Part shown: one piece after another, positions 49,301 through 62,937 of the stretch
Numbering within the stretch: the stretch's first letter is position 1
Layout: every line of letters begins with the position of its first letter
Source of the DNA: Tetrahymena elliotti 4EA
Taxonomy: Eukaryota; Ciliophora; Oligohymenophorea; Hymenostomatida; Tetrahymenidae
DNA length: 64,000 nucleotides
Direction of reading: 5' to 3'
Assembly: GCA_000231825.2 (NCBI GenBank)
Contig: JH720358.1
Span: 392,165-456,164, forward strand
Translations under genes and position numbers: made by a program
The notes under the pieces: model-generated
What the model was told of the DNA's origin: nothing
The model's database searches: none
Seen by the model: only the letters and a program-made list of their open reading frames with translations

Positions 49301-52300
49301 TAAACTAACTATTCTATTTTAACTAAATTGAGTGGGGTTTATCAAGTATAAGTGACATCAGTAAATTTCATTAACAATTTTGATGTTTAGCTCATTTTAT
49401 ATTCTCCAACTTATCAAGACTAAAAGTATTAGAATATCTAAATAGAAAAGACCCTAAAATCTCAAAGTATTACCTTAAGTTAAAGCTTTTTCACTTAAAA
49501 TATCATTAAATCCATACCTGTAAGTTTAGTTTACATAAACGCTAAATATCTAGAAGTAGTGAGCCTTAATTTCTAAGAAAATTAAGTTAGTGAATTATAA
49601 AGTGTTCAATTAAACTCAAGACAAACTGCATAAAAGTAAGTTTATAATGAAGTTGATGGAGAAACAAGCATACTCTCTGTCTTTGGTTCCTAAAATTTTA
49701 TAGTTAGAAAGAGTAATTTTACTTCAAACAAAGCTTCTAGTGGTGGAAGTCTTAATATTTAGAATACATAGAGCTTTGTTATTGAAGATTCAAATTTTTT
49801 GAATAATGCAGCATTTATAAATGGAGGAGCCTTATTTATATATAATGATGAATAATTTAAATTTTATTAGCAAACATTCTAAAACAAGATTATTAAAAGT
49901 TTGTTTTAAGGTAATTCTGCTACAGTTGGTGGTGGTGCTATATACTCAAAAAGAACTAACTACACTCTTTATAACAGTATTATTTAGGAAAACTAATCCA
50001 GTATAGGTGGAGCTATAAGATGTTTAGATCGTACTCCTCCTTATCCAGATGCTTTTACGAGTTCTATATAATCTGATTTAAGAAAACTAACTTCAGATTA
50101 TTACAACAACATAGTGTAGAATAATAAAGCCACTATATTTGGATAAAATTTTGGCTCATTTCCTCTAGCAATTAAATCTGATAATTAAATAGTTGGATCA
50201 GATATCATTTATCAAAACTTTAGAAGTGGAGATATAATTAACAATCTATCCTTATAATTGCTTGGTAAAATATTTCTTTCAAATGCAAGATTGTTGTTAT
50301 TCTTAGTTTAAAAACTAATTTTAATAAATATTTTAGTTGTTCATTTTTTCCCATTTAGTTTAAAAAACTAATTTAATGTACATTTTAATTATTATCATCT
50401 AAATAGAATTTATCTCCAATTAATTGATCATTTCTTCTCGATTTGTTTGAAAGCATAATTTTAAAATTTAAGAAGAAAATTAAAAAAAATATTTTAATTT
50501 AACAGATGAAGAATTTAACCCTGTAAAGCTTTAGCAAAAAAGTACTGGTGTGACATCCAATAGTGAATAGATTATAATTTAACTTTAAAATGGAAATGCA
50601 AAAGCATTTTCTGAAGATATATTTTTGAAAGAATAATTAGCTGCTAAGTATGATTATGATAAGTTTTAATTTACAAACTTGCAAGTTATTGGAGTTCCAG
50701 GCGAAGATTAGTATCTCTACATTTAGATACCATCTCTAAAGGTGTTTAATAATAGTTAGGACACATTTTTGTAATCTCCTCCATTGAAAATTAAGATATA
50801 ATTTAGAAAATGCATTACAGGAGAAATATTTGAGAGTGTATGTCCAGATTGTAAATAAAAAGCATGCAGAGTATGTGAAGAAGGTAAGTTATTCTATTTA
50901 GAATTAATATTTATTGTTTTTTATAAAAGGTACCTATTCTTTACTAGATCCAAATATTTAATAAGTAAACGCTTGCAAATTGTGTCCTTTTGAATAAGCA
51001 TAATATTGTAAACTTAATAAAATCAATTTAAAGCCTGGATATTGGCGTAAGAGCATATAAACAGATGAAATCTTTTATTGTGAAAATTCCCCAGAAAATT
51101 GCTATGGGAAAGAGGAGAATAATTATTGTGTAGAGGGATTCACAGGCCCACTTTGTGAAACATGTGATATTGAGAAGAAAAACTGGGATTAAAAATATGG
51201 ATCAGTATCTAATAAAATCAATGAATGCATGAAATGCTCTGAAATTAAAGAAGGAATATATTCTATAGTTCTACCATTTATAGGAGTCTTCATATATATA
51301 ATGTTCTCAATAAATAAAATAAGCTCAATGTAATTTATTATTGATAAAATATTCAATTTAAGCAAACATTTTAAAATTCAATTAGGGCTCAGTAGTATTT
51401 ATATGCAATTTATTTGCGTAAGTGCCACATTTTAGCAGTGGGTACTAGTGGACAGGCAGATAAATTTAGTCTTTATAGCAAGATTTTCATGAATTTCTTA
51501 TAAATTTCAATGAGTATCTTACAGATGAAAATATCTATCCCAACACAGATTTATACATTATTCAATATTATTGGAGACCCTATTTCTACAAGTTAATTTT
51601 CTCTTGATTGTTATTTGGACATTCTTCCATTTTCTTTTCCTGCAGCTTATTATCGTATTATTTGGAGTCAAATTATACCAATTGCTCTTTTTATTTTTTT
51701 GATGATTGGATATTTTATATTGGTTTTAGTGAGGTGCTTTAAGTTTGAAAAGAAATTTATTTATTCAATGTTACTTATGCTTTTAATCTTTATGCAAACT
51801 GGTATTGCATAGATATTATTCAAGTCTATATCTTGTCGTTAGTTTGGTAACTCTGGAAGTTACATGCTCAGTTAACTTACAGAAGAATGTTGGACTCCTA
51901 GTCATATTTTATTCACTTTAGCTTTAACTATTCCTGCTATCATAATATGGATTATTATTGTTCCATTAATATTCTTTTCTAGAATTTATGCAGCGTCTAA
52001 AAATAAAAAGCTAGATAGATTCTAAACAGTTCAGAGATACGGATATCTTTATTAAGAATATCGTTAAAATAAGTTTTATTGGGAGTTTGTCAAGATGTAT
52101 TAAAGAGTTTTTATTACTCTCTCTTTGGTTTAGTTTAATAATTACCCAATAGAATAAGGATTTTGTATTTCTTTGATAATCTTACTTTATATTTACTTAT
52201 CATACACTCACAAACCTTACCTAAACCAACAAATCAATTTAATTGATTAAAGAAGTTCTCTTGCTTAAATAATAATTATCTTATTAGCTACATTGTACAA

Positions 52301-54252
52301 TTCTTCCAATTAGTATGTTAATAAATAATGGATACTTTTTCTACTATTTGGTATCTAATTGCTATTTATCTTTTACATGTGCATTCTTCTTGCAAAAGAT
52401 TGCATTCAAACAAATAACTCTTACTTTATCACTCTAATTAAGAGTAAAACTATTTCTAAATTCCCTTATTTATAAAAATATTTCAAATCCTTCAGCGAAA
52501 ATCCTTGGAAAAAATTGGCAAATTGGTAAGTGCTCAGGTAAACATGATTTTCTCATTTCAATGCTGTAATAATAATATTTTTTAATCAAATAGATTAAAT
52601 ACTCATTTCTGGCTTATTAGTAAAAGATCAAATAGTTAAATCTAATGGAATGAATTCCTTGAAAAAAGATCAAAAGACTTAAAAAGTATTTGTTAACAGA
52701 TTAGCTCAATTTCTAAGAATAGATGCAATAGTATTTTTTATTTAAATATATTTTTTTCATAAATTTGAATGATTTAATTAGATATGTCAAATGATTTACT
52801 GAAGAACTCTAGCTACAAAAATAAATCTGATATGCAAGATATGCAATAGAATTCGTAAAACTATTTTTCAATTGATTAAACTAATCTAAATTCTTATTTT
52901 TAAAATAAAGAAACTAGAAGATGTCTCTTTACTCAATTAGAAATGAACCATATTAGGAAATGAAAAATTTTATCAATCAAAAAAGCTCAATGTAAATAGA
53001 AAGTAATCCTTAATTTTCTATCTAAAAAGACTCTAATCAGCAAGTTGATAATTAAGATGATGTTTCTCATATTTCATTTGTATCTCAGTTAATTCCTTCT
53101 GAAATTAGAATGAATACTGATAATGGAGGTACACAAAAGCAAATATACAAACCTGAGTATTTTAATGATTAAAATAATGAGTTTGCCTTACCTGTATTAA
53201 GAGAATCAGATGTGTTCCCTTCATATATCAATAGATTATAGAAACAAATAAATCTAATTAATCAAAACACAAAAGAAAAAGAAAAGGCTAAGGTAAATGA
53301 AAATATTAAAGAAGATGACTAAATTGATGAATTAAAAAGTTGTTAAATCGATGAATTAATTAGTAATAAAATTGAAAGACATTAAAGTGATTTTACAGAA
53401 GAAAAATTAAATACAATTTTGGTTGATGAATAGAAAAATAATTCAGTAAAAGAAGAAAAAGATAATTAAGTGGAAGAAAAAATAATTAATCAAATTAGTA
53501 ATTCGGGAAATAATTAAATTGAAGAATCTGAAAGTAATTAAGATAATTAATTAATAGATCTTTAAAGTAGTTTAGGTGAAGAATTTTAAAATGAAAAAAA
53601 TGAAAAATAAATTTAATTTGACTTTATAAAAAATTAAAACGTCATTAAAAGACATAAAACTAATGTACCAGTAATACCATTGTAATTTATTGTAAACGAT
53701 GAGAATGAAGATTCACCTTAGAATTACAATTAAATTTATTTATAGAACATGATGGAGCTCTAAAAGATAAGTTTGAATAATCTTGATCATGAATAATAAA
53801 ATAGTTAATATGAGAATGAGGAGGTTGCAACAAAATAAGATAATGAAGTATCTGATATTTTATAAATTTCAGATAAATAAGATAATGGTTAAGAATAAAA
53901 TCTAAAGGGATCAAAAGATAAATAAGAAGAAAAGGAAAAAATTGAATAAGACATTGAAGATGAATAAGCTTTTGATTTTGTTTTACTATCAAATGATGTA
54001 GAGGATATTTAAAAAAATAGCATAAAAATAAATGAATATTTACAGAATTATCAATAATAAACTGTAAAGCAACCTTAAGTTGAAGAATAACCTAAATAAA
54101 ACGATTCTCTTAAAGATCTTGATGTATTTATTGATGTAGAGAATTTAAGCAAAAATATTATTAATTATAGGAATTAAATCAAACAATAAGATTTATTTAA
54201 TAATTTAATTACCTCAAAAGCTTCTGAATAAGTTCATGATTAAAATATTTGA
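43384..54252 (+). CDS. Giant secretory-pathway transmembrane protein
   Basis: Ten exons: 43384-43857, 43973-45122, 45175-45256, 45307-50264, 50506-50883, 50930-51417, 51525-52537, 52594-52730, 52782-52854 and 52911-54252; all joins keep frame, 3,364 aa, TGA stop. Order: signal peptide (MLFINISIVIFSLINLSFG); a long repeat-rich ectodomain with propeller-like phrases (IIVWDYQNQK); a beta-helix-like region in exon 4 with glycine repeats (SSGGSLNI, NGGALFI, VGGGAIYS, SIGGAIRC), as in Pmp-type and ciliate surface proteins; a Cys-rich module (ESVCPDCKQKACRVCEEG, GFTGPLCETC); a multi-pass membrane domain in exons 6-7; and a tail of about 480 aa rich in D, E, N and Q. This architecture matches a large, poorly studied ciliate 'transmembrane protein' family. 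Probably at the cell surface or in a vesicle membrane; ligand unknown. Confidence 0.87.
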
Positions 54253-54803
54253 AATTTATTAAAAAATTCAAAAAAAGAAAATATAATGCTATTTATTTTA
54301 ATTTATTTATGTTTTAAATATTTTTAATTGAACCAACGATAAGATAACTAAGATTATTTCATAAGTATTATACTTCAATCAAAGTTTATTTTATATTATT
54401 ATTAGTTATTCTATAAAAAACTAAGTGTTTACTTTTTGATTTTTAAAAATTTGTTTTTTCTTAAAAAAACTAAAGATTTGTTAAATAATTTATTATATTT
54501 TAAATGTATAATTATTATTGAATAAAAAGATATTAAGATTATTGAAATTCTTCATTACCATCTTAAAGTTAGCCAAAAATCTATTTTTTTAATGTCATAG
54601 TTTTGCTATTGCTATTATTGCTAGGAGTTTATGAAAATAAATAATCTTAGTTTTTTTATTTGGAAAGTAATTTTAGCATTCATATTGTATTTTAGTGAAA
54701 TAATTAGGAAAATTAATTACAAAATGAATTCACAATACTACAATATTTTTTAAAAATTAAATTAGATTAAATAAGTATTTTTTATTTTGAAATATTTAGG
54801 TTT
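54253..54803. other. Intergenic between convergent genes
   Basis: 3' flanks of the giant membrane protein and of the ABC transporter. AT-rich; nothing else seen. Confidence 0.6.
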
Positions 54804-57800
54804 TCATTAATTATTGCATTATTTGAGTTTGTTAAAGAATCCTTCTTTTGTTTGAATTAACTACTGGTAAGTTCCACTTTCTACTATTCTACCTTAATCC
54901 ATAACTATAATTCTATCATATTTCTCAATATTTTCAAGTCGATGTGTAATTACTAGCAAAGTTTTTCCTTCACTTAACTCAAAAATCTTATCTGAAATCA
55001 AAGAATTTGTTTTTGGGTCCATATTTGAAGTTGCTTCATCCAAACAAATTAAATCTTTATTATTGAGAGCGACTCTCAAAAAATTTAGGATTTGCTTTTG
55101 GCCATTTGAGAGATTTTTCCCACTTTCATCAATTTCAAAATCCAAATTTAATGGAGTTCTTCATTAAGTTAAAAATAAATTAAAAATAACTAAAAAATAT
55201 TTAATATTTACTGGATTGATGCATCTAAAGACAATTAGTATTTTTTGGCTGTCTCAATAATTTGCTTAGAAGAAAAAATTTCTTCAGGATCTAAATTTTG
55301 TCTAAGAGAAGCATTAAAAAGAAAACCAAATTATGGAATGATTGATATTTTATCTCTTAATTATTTAAGGCTGAGGTTTTTTACATCTTAACCTTGCATA
55401 AAAATATTTCCATTCTAAATTTCATATAACCTGTACAAGCAATTGAAAATAGATGTTTTTCCTGATCCTGTTCTACCACAAAAAGCAATTCTTTCTCCTT
55501 TCTTAATCTCTAATGTAAAATTTTTAAGGGCATACTATATATTTCTTTCAATCAAATCTTCTTCTTCAATAGATGACTAAGCATCATAGCTCAATGAAAC
55601 ATCCCTAAATGAAAGTTCAAAAGGATTTTCACTCTGATAAGCTTCTTTGATTTACTATTTAGGTTTTTCATTTATTTTTTCTAAATCATTTGAAAAAAAT
55701 TATCTCACTCTTTCAAAGCTAATTATTTCTAATTCAAATTTGTTAAAAGCATCTGTTGTTTCAGCTATGCTGCTACTAAAAAGAATAGAGTATTATAAAG
55801 TAAGGATTATTATATCTTTATTGATAGAAGGATTCATGATTAATAAAGAAATTCCAGCAAAAGCTATTACCAATTTAATTGCATCAGCTAGAAAGAGTGA
55901 CCTTGAATAAACCCAAGAATGGAGAGATTAATTCATTATAAATGAGTTTACATTATTTCTGAGTTTTTTAAGATATTAATCAATCATGAATGCTTATTTA
56001 TTAAATGCTCTTATGGTTGAAAATCCTTTGCATGATTAATTAATATGATGAAGCAAAATATCTTAATTAATAGTATTTATTCTTGTAACCTCTCTGCTAA
56101 CAGGTCTGTAGATGTTGGAAAATACAGCAGCAAGAATAAATACAGCTACAAAAGGCAATATCATCCACGGATACTATATACAAATTCCCAAAGTATATCT
56201 TACATAAATTAAAAAAATTATTGAAATATTAAATTATATGAAAGAAATATATACCCAACTATGTATGCAATTTATTCTAGACAGTATTTGAATTTGTTTT
56301 GGAGAGATTCATCTATAGAATTAGTATCATCTGAGACCCTTCTCAATATTCTCCCAATAGGATTTTAATCAAAAAATATCATTTTGCTATTTATAATGCT
56401 GGCTATCAATTTATTGTAAATTCTTTTACTGCTTAATGAAGATGTTACAATAAATGTAAAATAAGAAAAAAGTGCAATAACAAGTTGAAGAGTAGTCAGA
56501 AACAAGAAACCCGATTTAAATTCTTTAAAGTGCTAGTTAATTAGTATTAAAATACTGCTTTGATCTTCATTTGGACTAATCTAATATTTAAGCCAATAAT
56601 CTATCAAAGTGTAAGTACTTTAAGTCATGGCAAAAAGTAAAACTTGAATTAAAACTAAAAATAGTGTCATGGTAGAAAAGAATTCCAAATATGTCTAAAA
56701 TTTTATTCTTCCTTATTCATTTTATTCCTCTTAAGCATCTTTTTCTTCATCACTTTCTGATATCAAAAGATTTTATTCTTCAGAAAAACTTTTTAACTTT
56801 AAATAAGATATAAAATAAAAATTTAATATGAATAAAAAAATATTTACATCATCCTATTTTGTAAGTTCAACTTCGGTTTAAACTTATGATCCATTTTTAT
56901 TTTTTATTTTATGGCTTGCCTTATGGTTTTCTTTATCATGAGTTATGTTGGATTTTAATTCCTACAATTCAGAATATTCTTCATTTTATTTTTTAAATGA
57001 TTCATCAAAATACTTTTTTAAGCTATTCTTATTATTAATTATAGCTCCATTCTCAAAATAAATTATGTTTGATTGATATTAAGTCTATAAAAAAGAATAA
57101 TGACTTGTGGTCAAGATAACAGTTTTTTTCTTCTCTTAAACTAGGTAATTTATAATGACATTCTAAAAGATTTTTTCAGCAACATGACCATCTAAGCTGC
57201 TAAAAATATCATCAAGGATATAAATATCTTTATCTGCATATAAACCTCTACAAAGTGCTATTCTCTGTTTCTAGCCACCACTCAAATTACTTGCTTGTGA
57301 AGATAATTCTTTTAAATCACCCTTAGAAAATGATTCTAAATCTTCTTTTAATTCACATAATTCTAAACATTTGTCATATAGCTCTTTGTTGAATCTTTCT
57401 CCAAACAAAATATTTTCTCTAATAGTCTCTGACTACAGCCAATGATTTTAACCTATATATGCTAAAGATCCATTTACAAAAAATTATTTATTTAGATCCT
57501 TTTAGTCAATCTCTTCTTAATTTTATTCCATTTCTCCCATTACTGATAAAAGGAAAGCAGTTTTTCCAGAACCTAGGCAAGAAAATAATTTAAATCTTAA
57601 ATTATTAAATAATTTATGAATACCTATTTTTCCTATCACAAAATTCAAAGACCCTTTTTTTATTTCTAGATTATTTACCACTAATTAAAATTAATTTTAG
57701 TCTTTTATTTGTTTGTGTCCATCTTTGTTAAGGATTTTATTATTTATCTTTCTTTAAAGTGATCTACTCGGCCATAAAAACTTCATATCTTATATTAAAA

Positions 57801-59193
57801 TAGCTGTTTTATCATCAATCTTTGATTTTTTGTTCTCATCATCAATGAAATAATCTAAAAATTAAAAAATTAATTAAAATTTTTTTCAATAAACTTTTAT
57901 AAATTTACTCTTTTCTATTTCTTTCATGTTTAAATAGTTCTAAATCCTTCTAAATGAAACAAAAGATTTTATTATTAAATAAATTAATTCTGGGATAGAT
58001 GTTAGAGTATAATTAAAATAGCTTAATATAGCAATAATTGTGAAAACATTTGAATCCTGCAATTAATTTCCATTGTTTACAAAATTAGTAATGAATGTAT
58101 ATGATAAAAAGCAGGTAAATGAAGAAAACATGACATCTAATGATTGTTCACAGATTTTAGCTAATTAGAAGTATTTAAATTCTTTTTCTCTTACTTAATT
58201 TATCTTTTTTAGAAATACCTATTCCCATCCTAAAAGTTTAATACTTTTGATGCCTTCAATTACATCTTTACTTAATGATATTCTCTTATCTCTAGCAGAG
58301 TACATTTTTTAGAAGCAGACCTATTCAAATTTTTTGATAAAGTTATTCATTATAAAATAAATAGTATTTACCTTAGAAAATTTGTTAACAAGTAAATTAA
58401 AGCAAATTACTAAAACAAAAACACTTGATTGACCAAAAATCGAAGAGCCAATTCTCTAGTAAATTAAGTATGCAGCTGTAATTAACATCAATAGATTTAC
58501 TCCAAGTGCACTAAATCTCTCAAACATTTCTGCCTGGTCTTCTGTATCAGATGTTAACAAATTATTTATATTAGGTATTTCTTCACATTTAGCTTCTAGG
58601 TTTTATTCATCAGATTTCTAATCATTTTCTTCTTCTTCTTCTTCTTCTTCAGAAGCTTAGTTTTATGAAAAATCTAACACAAGCAAAGATTTTTTATAAA
58701 TGAGATATTGTAAAGTACTTTAAATCTAAGCGTGCTATTTAGATGACTACCAATCAGATAAACATGTAAATTAGTTTCTTATAGTAAAGTTTAAGACTAA
58801 ACCAAGCATAAGGAAAATAATATAACTTACCTATTTTGGATTTTAGCTATTATATGTTTTAAGTTCTTCTGTAATCAAGTCAAGGATAAATATCCCAGAA
58901 GCAGTCATTCCATCCCCAATTAATCTAACTAAAAATCTTACTATATGTGATTAGCCTAATAAGTAAAAGTAGATTCTTATTAATTTAAAGTTAGTAGCCT
59001 TGAAATATTTCTAATTTTAGCTGATATATCTTTCTAGTTTCTTTATGTATAAATCACTACATGCAGATTAAGTTACAAAGGGTGATATATCTTCATTTTA
59101 CAGTTACTTAAGAGCTATCTTTTTCTTAGAAAAGGCTATAAATTGAGATATTTTAGTGTATAAAAAATCATAGTTTTTATCTAAATTTGACAT
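54804..59193 (-). CDS. ABCC-type (MRP-like) ABC transporter
   Basis: ATG at 59193-59191, stop TGA at 54806-54804, about 1,340 aa after removing several short introns. Clear ones are 57573-57623 (inside Walker A of domain 1) and 55159-55211; others lie near 56200, 56830 and 57880. Full transporters of this type use ATP to export organic anions or conjugates across membranes. Order: N-terminal cytosolic region, membrane domain 1 ([18 protein letters not shown]), nucleotide-binding domain 1 ([37 protein letters not shown]), membrane domain 2, domain 2 ([53 protein letters not shown]). Domain 1 has Asp where domain 2 has the catalytic Glu, the asymmetry typical of ABCC proteins. A poly-Glu stretch (about 58627-58651) lies in a loop of domain 1. 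Substrate unknown. Confidence 0.92.
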
Positions 59194-59904
59194 CCCTTTT
59201 TTTTTGTTTTTTTGTTATTTTTAATTATACTTATTATTTAATAGTGTTGATTGAAGATTAAATTTATATTTCTTTTTTTCTTATGAAAACTGATATCTAA
59301 TAATTGAAAGAATTTATTTTTGATTCTAAAAGTGGATTTCAAAAATTTTTAATTTATGAGATATTTTAATTTATAAAAAATCTTTACCTTTTATCTAGTT
59401 GAAAGAATTTATTTTTCATTCTAAAAGTGGATTTTTATTTAACACTTTCTTTTCTCAAATATCTTTCTGGTCAGGAAATTTTTCTAACCCAATTAAAATA
59501 TAAAATAGAAAAAAAAAATTTAACAAAAACAAAGAAAAAATATTTTTTTTATTTGGAATTTTAAAATAAAGTAAAATAGAGATAATTTTTTGAGAATAAT
59601 TAAGAAAATTATTTTTACCATTTATACTTTTATTCACATTTATCATAAAAAATTAAATAATTTAATATAATAAACAAAGAAAAAGATAGAAAAGTACAGT
59701 GAGAGAACACAATAAGATAAGACATAAATATAAGATTGATTTATTAATTCAAATATTTTAAATATATTTCTGCAAATATTTTTAAATTTTCAAGCATATT
59801 TTATTTAATCTTATTATTTTTATTAGTGATCTATTAAAAAATTACATTAGAATTCAATAAAAATTTTTTATTTCATAATTTTATTGTTTTTAAAACCAAT
59901 CTCT
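59194..59904. other. Intergenic, 5' flank of the ABC transporter, with a direct repeat
   Basis: Very AT-rich. A near-perfect 36-bp direct repeat (TTGAAAGAATTTATTTTT...) lies at 59304-59339 and 59399-59434, 110-240 bp upstream of the transporter ATG; only one base differs. It may be a regulatory repeat or a chance local duplication. Confidence 0.55.
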
Positions 59905-62030
59905 TCAATTTGCAAATTTGATTTAACGCTTATCTTTTTGATATCTCTTCAAAACAATTATCTCTTTTGAAATATTAAATTTTATAAAAAAGGAGGAACA
60001 AAAAAAAGTAAGTTTTTTATGAAATAAAAAAGTTAACAAAAATAATAATATTATTTTTACTCTAAATCAAGTGTCAGGCTCTAAAGGTGGGTTAATTAAT
60101 TGAATGCAGAACATAATTCAGATATATTTGATAACCCAATATGATTCTTACTTTTTTAAAAAAAGAATGAAAGATATTTTCAATAATATTAATAAAGATT
60201 ATTAATCTAACAAATTGTTAAATTTAAAAAGTGATTAAATTTGTAATAAGTATGAAAAAAAGAAAAAAAATAGTATACTAAAAAAGGGATAAATTTAAAT
60301 TATAAAGCTTAGGGCATTTTGCTATTGCACGAACAAAATCTGATACTCCCTATCCATATACTTCATTAATTCTATTCATAAGTAAATAATTATTTAATTC
60401 AGTAAAATAATTTTCAATTTAAGAATTTTTAAGCTTCATTTAAATCAATAAAAAATTTTATTTACAAAAAATTAATTAAATGCAACAATTTTTAATTTTT
60501 AGCTTAATTATGATATGCTTAACATAAATAGATATTTTACCCTAAATCTATATCTAAAAATGAAAGATTCTGACATTTCGTAAAACCTAAACCAATTTCT
60601 GATAAACCTGAATCGCCTATGATATTTTCACTTTTAATTAATTATTGAAATAAAATGTTAAATTAGCAAAACATAATGAAAAAAATAATCAAAATTAGAA
60701 ATATTAAAATTAATAAATCAAATTTATGTAACTAATATTTAAATAAAATTTAAATTATTTATTTATTTACCCTAAACAGAGTTTTAGACTTGGAAGATTA
60801 ATTTGTGCTAAAACTTAGCTTAAACTTAATGCACCCTAATTAGTAAGCTAACTCTTACTAAATAAATTTTAATAATAGTTTTTAAGGAATAATAAAATAA
60901 TTGATAAAAAAATTAAAATTTTTTAGGTTCATATGTCTACAATTTTGAAATTATATAAAATCATTATTATAGATTTTACTATAGAACAAGACTCAACTCC
61001 CTAAGGTGAGGATTATCTTATAAATTTGAAAGTATTTAAATTACACCTTAATCTCCAATTTCACTATCGCTTTAATAATATTAACAATTATTGTATGAAA
61101 TGTTATTTTAAACTTGCAAATAAAATTCTTACCTTAAGTTTAGTAATAAACATTTTAGACTAGAAAATTTAGCTAGAATTAATGATAGCTTAGCAGCACC
61201 AGAACTACTTATCTTACTTTCCCTTAAAGTTTAACATCAATAAAGTATTTAATAGCTGTAAAAAAATGAAAATTTCAAACATAAAACCTAAAAAAATAAG
61301 CAAAAGAAAGCGAAAACTAATTTTCTTTTCTTGAACAAAAATATTAAATAATAATTTTAATTCTATTTTACAATAAAGCATAAAGTTAAAGTTTAACTAT
61401 CTTTTCCAAACCAGAGCATAGTTTTTGCACTCCATAATCACTTATTTAATTATTTCTTTAAATTGATTTTATTATTTGAGTAATTATTAATTAAAAAAGT
61501 GTAAAAAAAAAGCGATTAATTAAAAGTAATCTGAAAAATAAACTAATTTAGGATTTATTTATTTACTTTATAAAGATCGACAACGATTCGAGATTAATGC
61601 ACTAATTTAAGATATCCCCTAATAATACAGCAGCTTCATCACTAATTTAATATTAACTATCAATTAAAAAAATATTTAAATAAGTTAATTTTAAATAGAT
61701 TTAAGTTATTTGCTTCAAATTAAGTTGGTCCAAAAAGTACAAAAGTTTATTAATAAAAAAATATATACAGAGATATTCTTAATTATGTGATATTTGTACA
61801 CCTAGATAAAACTAAACTTAAATTTGATAAACTTTATTCTCCAAGATTCATCATACTTTTCAAAATTTTTATCACTAAATATTTAACAAATACAAAAATT
61901 AAGAAAAAAATTATACTAAACCACTAAATTCTTGAAATTAGTTAATTTATTTAGGCTTGAGCCAAGCTCTTCTAATCCTTATTCACTGGTTAAATTACTT
62001 CTTTTGAAAATTTAAAAATCAATTAGCAAA
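59905..62030 (-). CDS. Leucine-rich-repeat (RNI-like) protein, multi-exon
   Basis: At least eight short minus-strand segments, each coding for one 24-28-residue LRR, are spread over 2.1 kb between AT-rich introns. Examples with rough positions: LTSEQGLEELGSSLNKLTNF (61930-62010), ISDEAAVLLGDILNQCINLE (61575-61645), ISDYGVQKLCSGLEKIVKLQ (61385-61450), SSGAAKLSLILAKFSSLKCL (61140-61215), IGDQGVIQILSNLQDNPHLR (61000-61060), ALSLSQVLAQINLPSLKLCL (60780-60840), IIGDSGLSEIGLGFTKCQNL (60560-60625) and GVSDFVRAIAKCPKLYNLNL (60300-60360). A last exon ends KRYQKDKRQIKFAN before TGA at 59907-59905. This matches the ribonuclease-inhibitor-like LRR family that is expanded in Tetrahymena, some members of which carry a kinase domain. 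The 5' end is unresolved and may extend to about 62470. LRRs bind proteins; the partner is unknown. Confidence 0.82.
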
Positions 62031-62930
62031 GTAAGAATATGTAATTTTAAATAATTTTAAAGTAAAAGATATAATTATTAAATGATAGATTTGTAAATAT
62101 TAAAAGATCTAATATTAAAAAATAAAAAAAAAACTAAGTGAACAATTCACAAAATAATCTTTGATTTAATTTTTAAGTAAACATTTTTAAAAGACTGAAT
62201 AAAAATGTTTAAACTTTAGTGTCACTAATCTCAAACCATAAGATTACCCCAAAATTGAAATTTACACCTATTAGAAAAACTTGGTTTTGTATTTATAAAA
62301 AATTAAGAAAGAAACCTTGGGTCAATACATTTATTTTAGTTTTAACAAATAATTGGTATAAAATTTTCATACTTTATAATAAACTCAAAATCTTTGAGAT
62401 TATTCTATTATGAAAGATTAAGAACTAACTATTTAACTTTAGAATTAATGACTAGTCCATCCAAACAATTATCAATACTTTTTTAAATGTATTAAAATTT
62501 TAAAAAAATTGAAAATAATAAAATAAAAAAAATTAGAAAAACAAAAGTAGAGAAATTGGAATTATTTAAAGATTTTTTCTTTTAAGTCATTTCTTTTTCA
62601 AAGTTAAAATAAAAAATGAAGAAATTTATTTTAACCTTAGTCAAGTTTGAATTTTAGTAAAATCAAATATTTAACACTCTAAAAACTTTTTTTTAAAAAA
62701 AAAAAATATAATACAAATATAAAATATTATTGTTACTGTTTCTAGACTATCAAAAAATGTTTTATTTTTTATCATGATTCTTATTTTAGATCAATAATTT
62801 TTGTGATTCTTAAAAATTTTGAATTAATTAATTATTTTTAATTGAATTGATAAAAGAAAATTTATAAGCTCCTTCAATTCTTTATCATTATTTAGGACGA
62901 GCTTGAGAAAATTTTTTGTATAAATGCAAG
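62031..62930. other. Unresolved 5' region of the LRR gene and spacer
   Basis: Minus-strand stretches near 62350-62470 look coding-like (DNCLDGLVINSKVKQLVLNL) and could be 5' exons of the LRR gene, but I cannot place splice sites. From about 62480 to 62930 the sequence is AT-rich with nothing recognisable. Confidence 0.4.
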
Positions 62931-62937
62931 AAAAAAA
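62931..62937 (-). terminator. RNA polymerase III terminator of 5S rRNA
   Basis: Seven A on the plus strand, that is TTTTTTT on the minus strand, directly after the 3' end of the 5S gene. This is the standard Pol III stop signal. Confidence 0.85.

Noticed and set aside
58797..58830. GTAAGT...TTTAG stretch in the ABC transporter that looks like a 34-nt intron
   Set aside because: Reading through keeps the frame and gives a good membrane helix ([18 protein letters not shown]), while removing it would break the frame; 34 nt is also very short.
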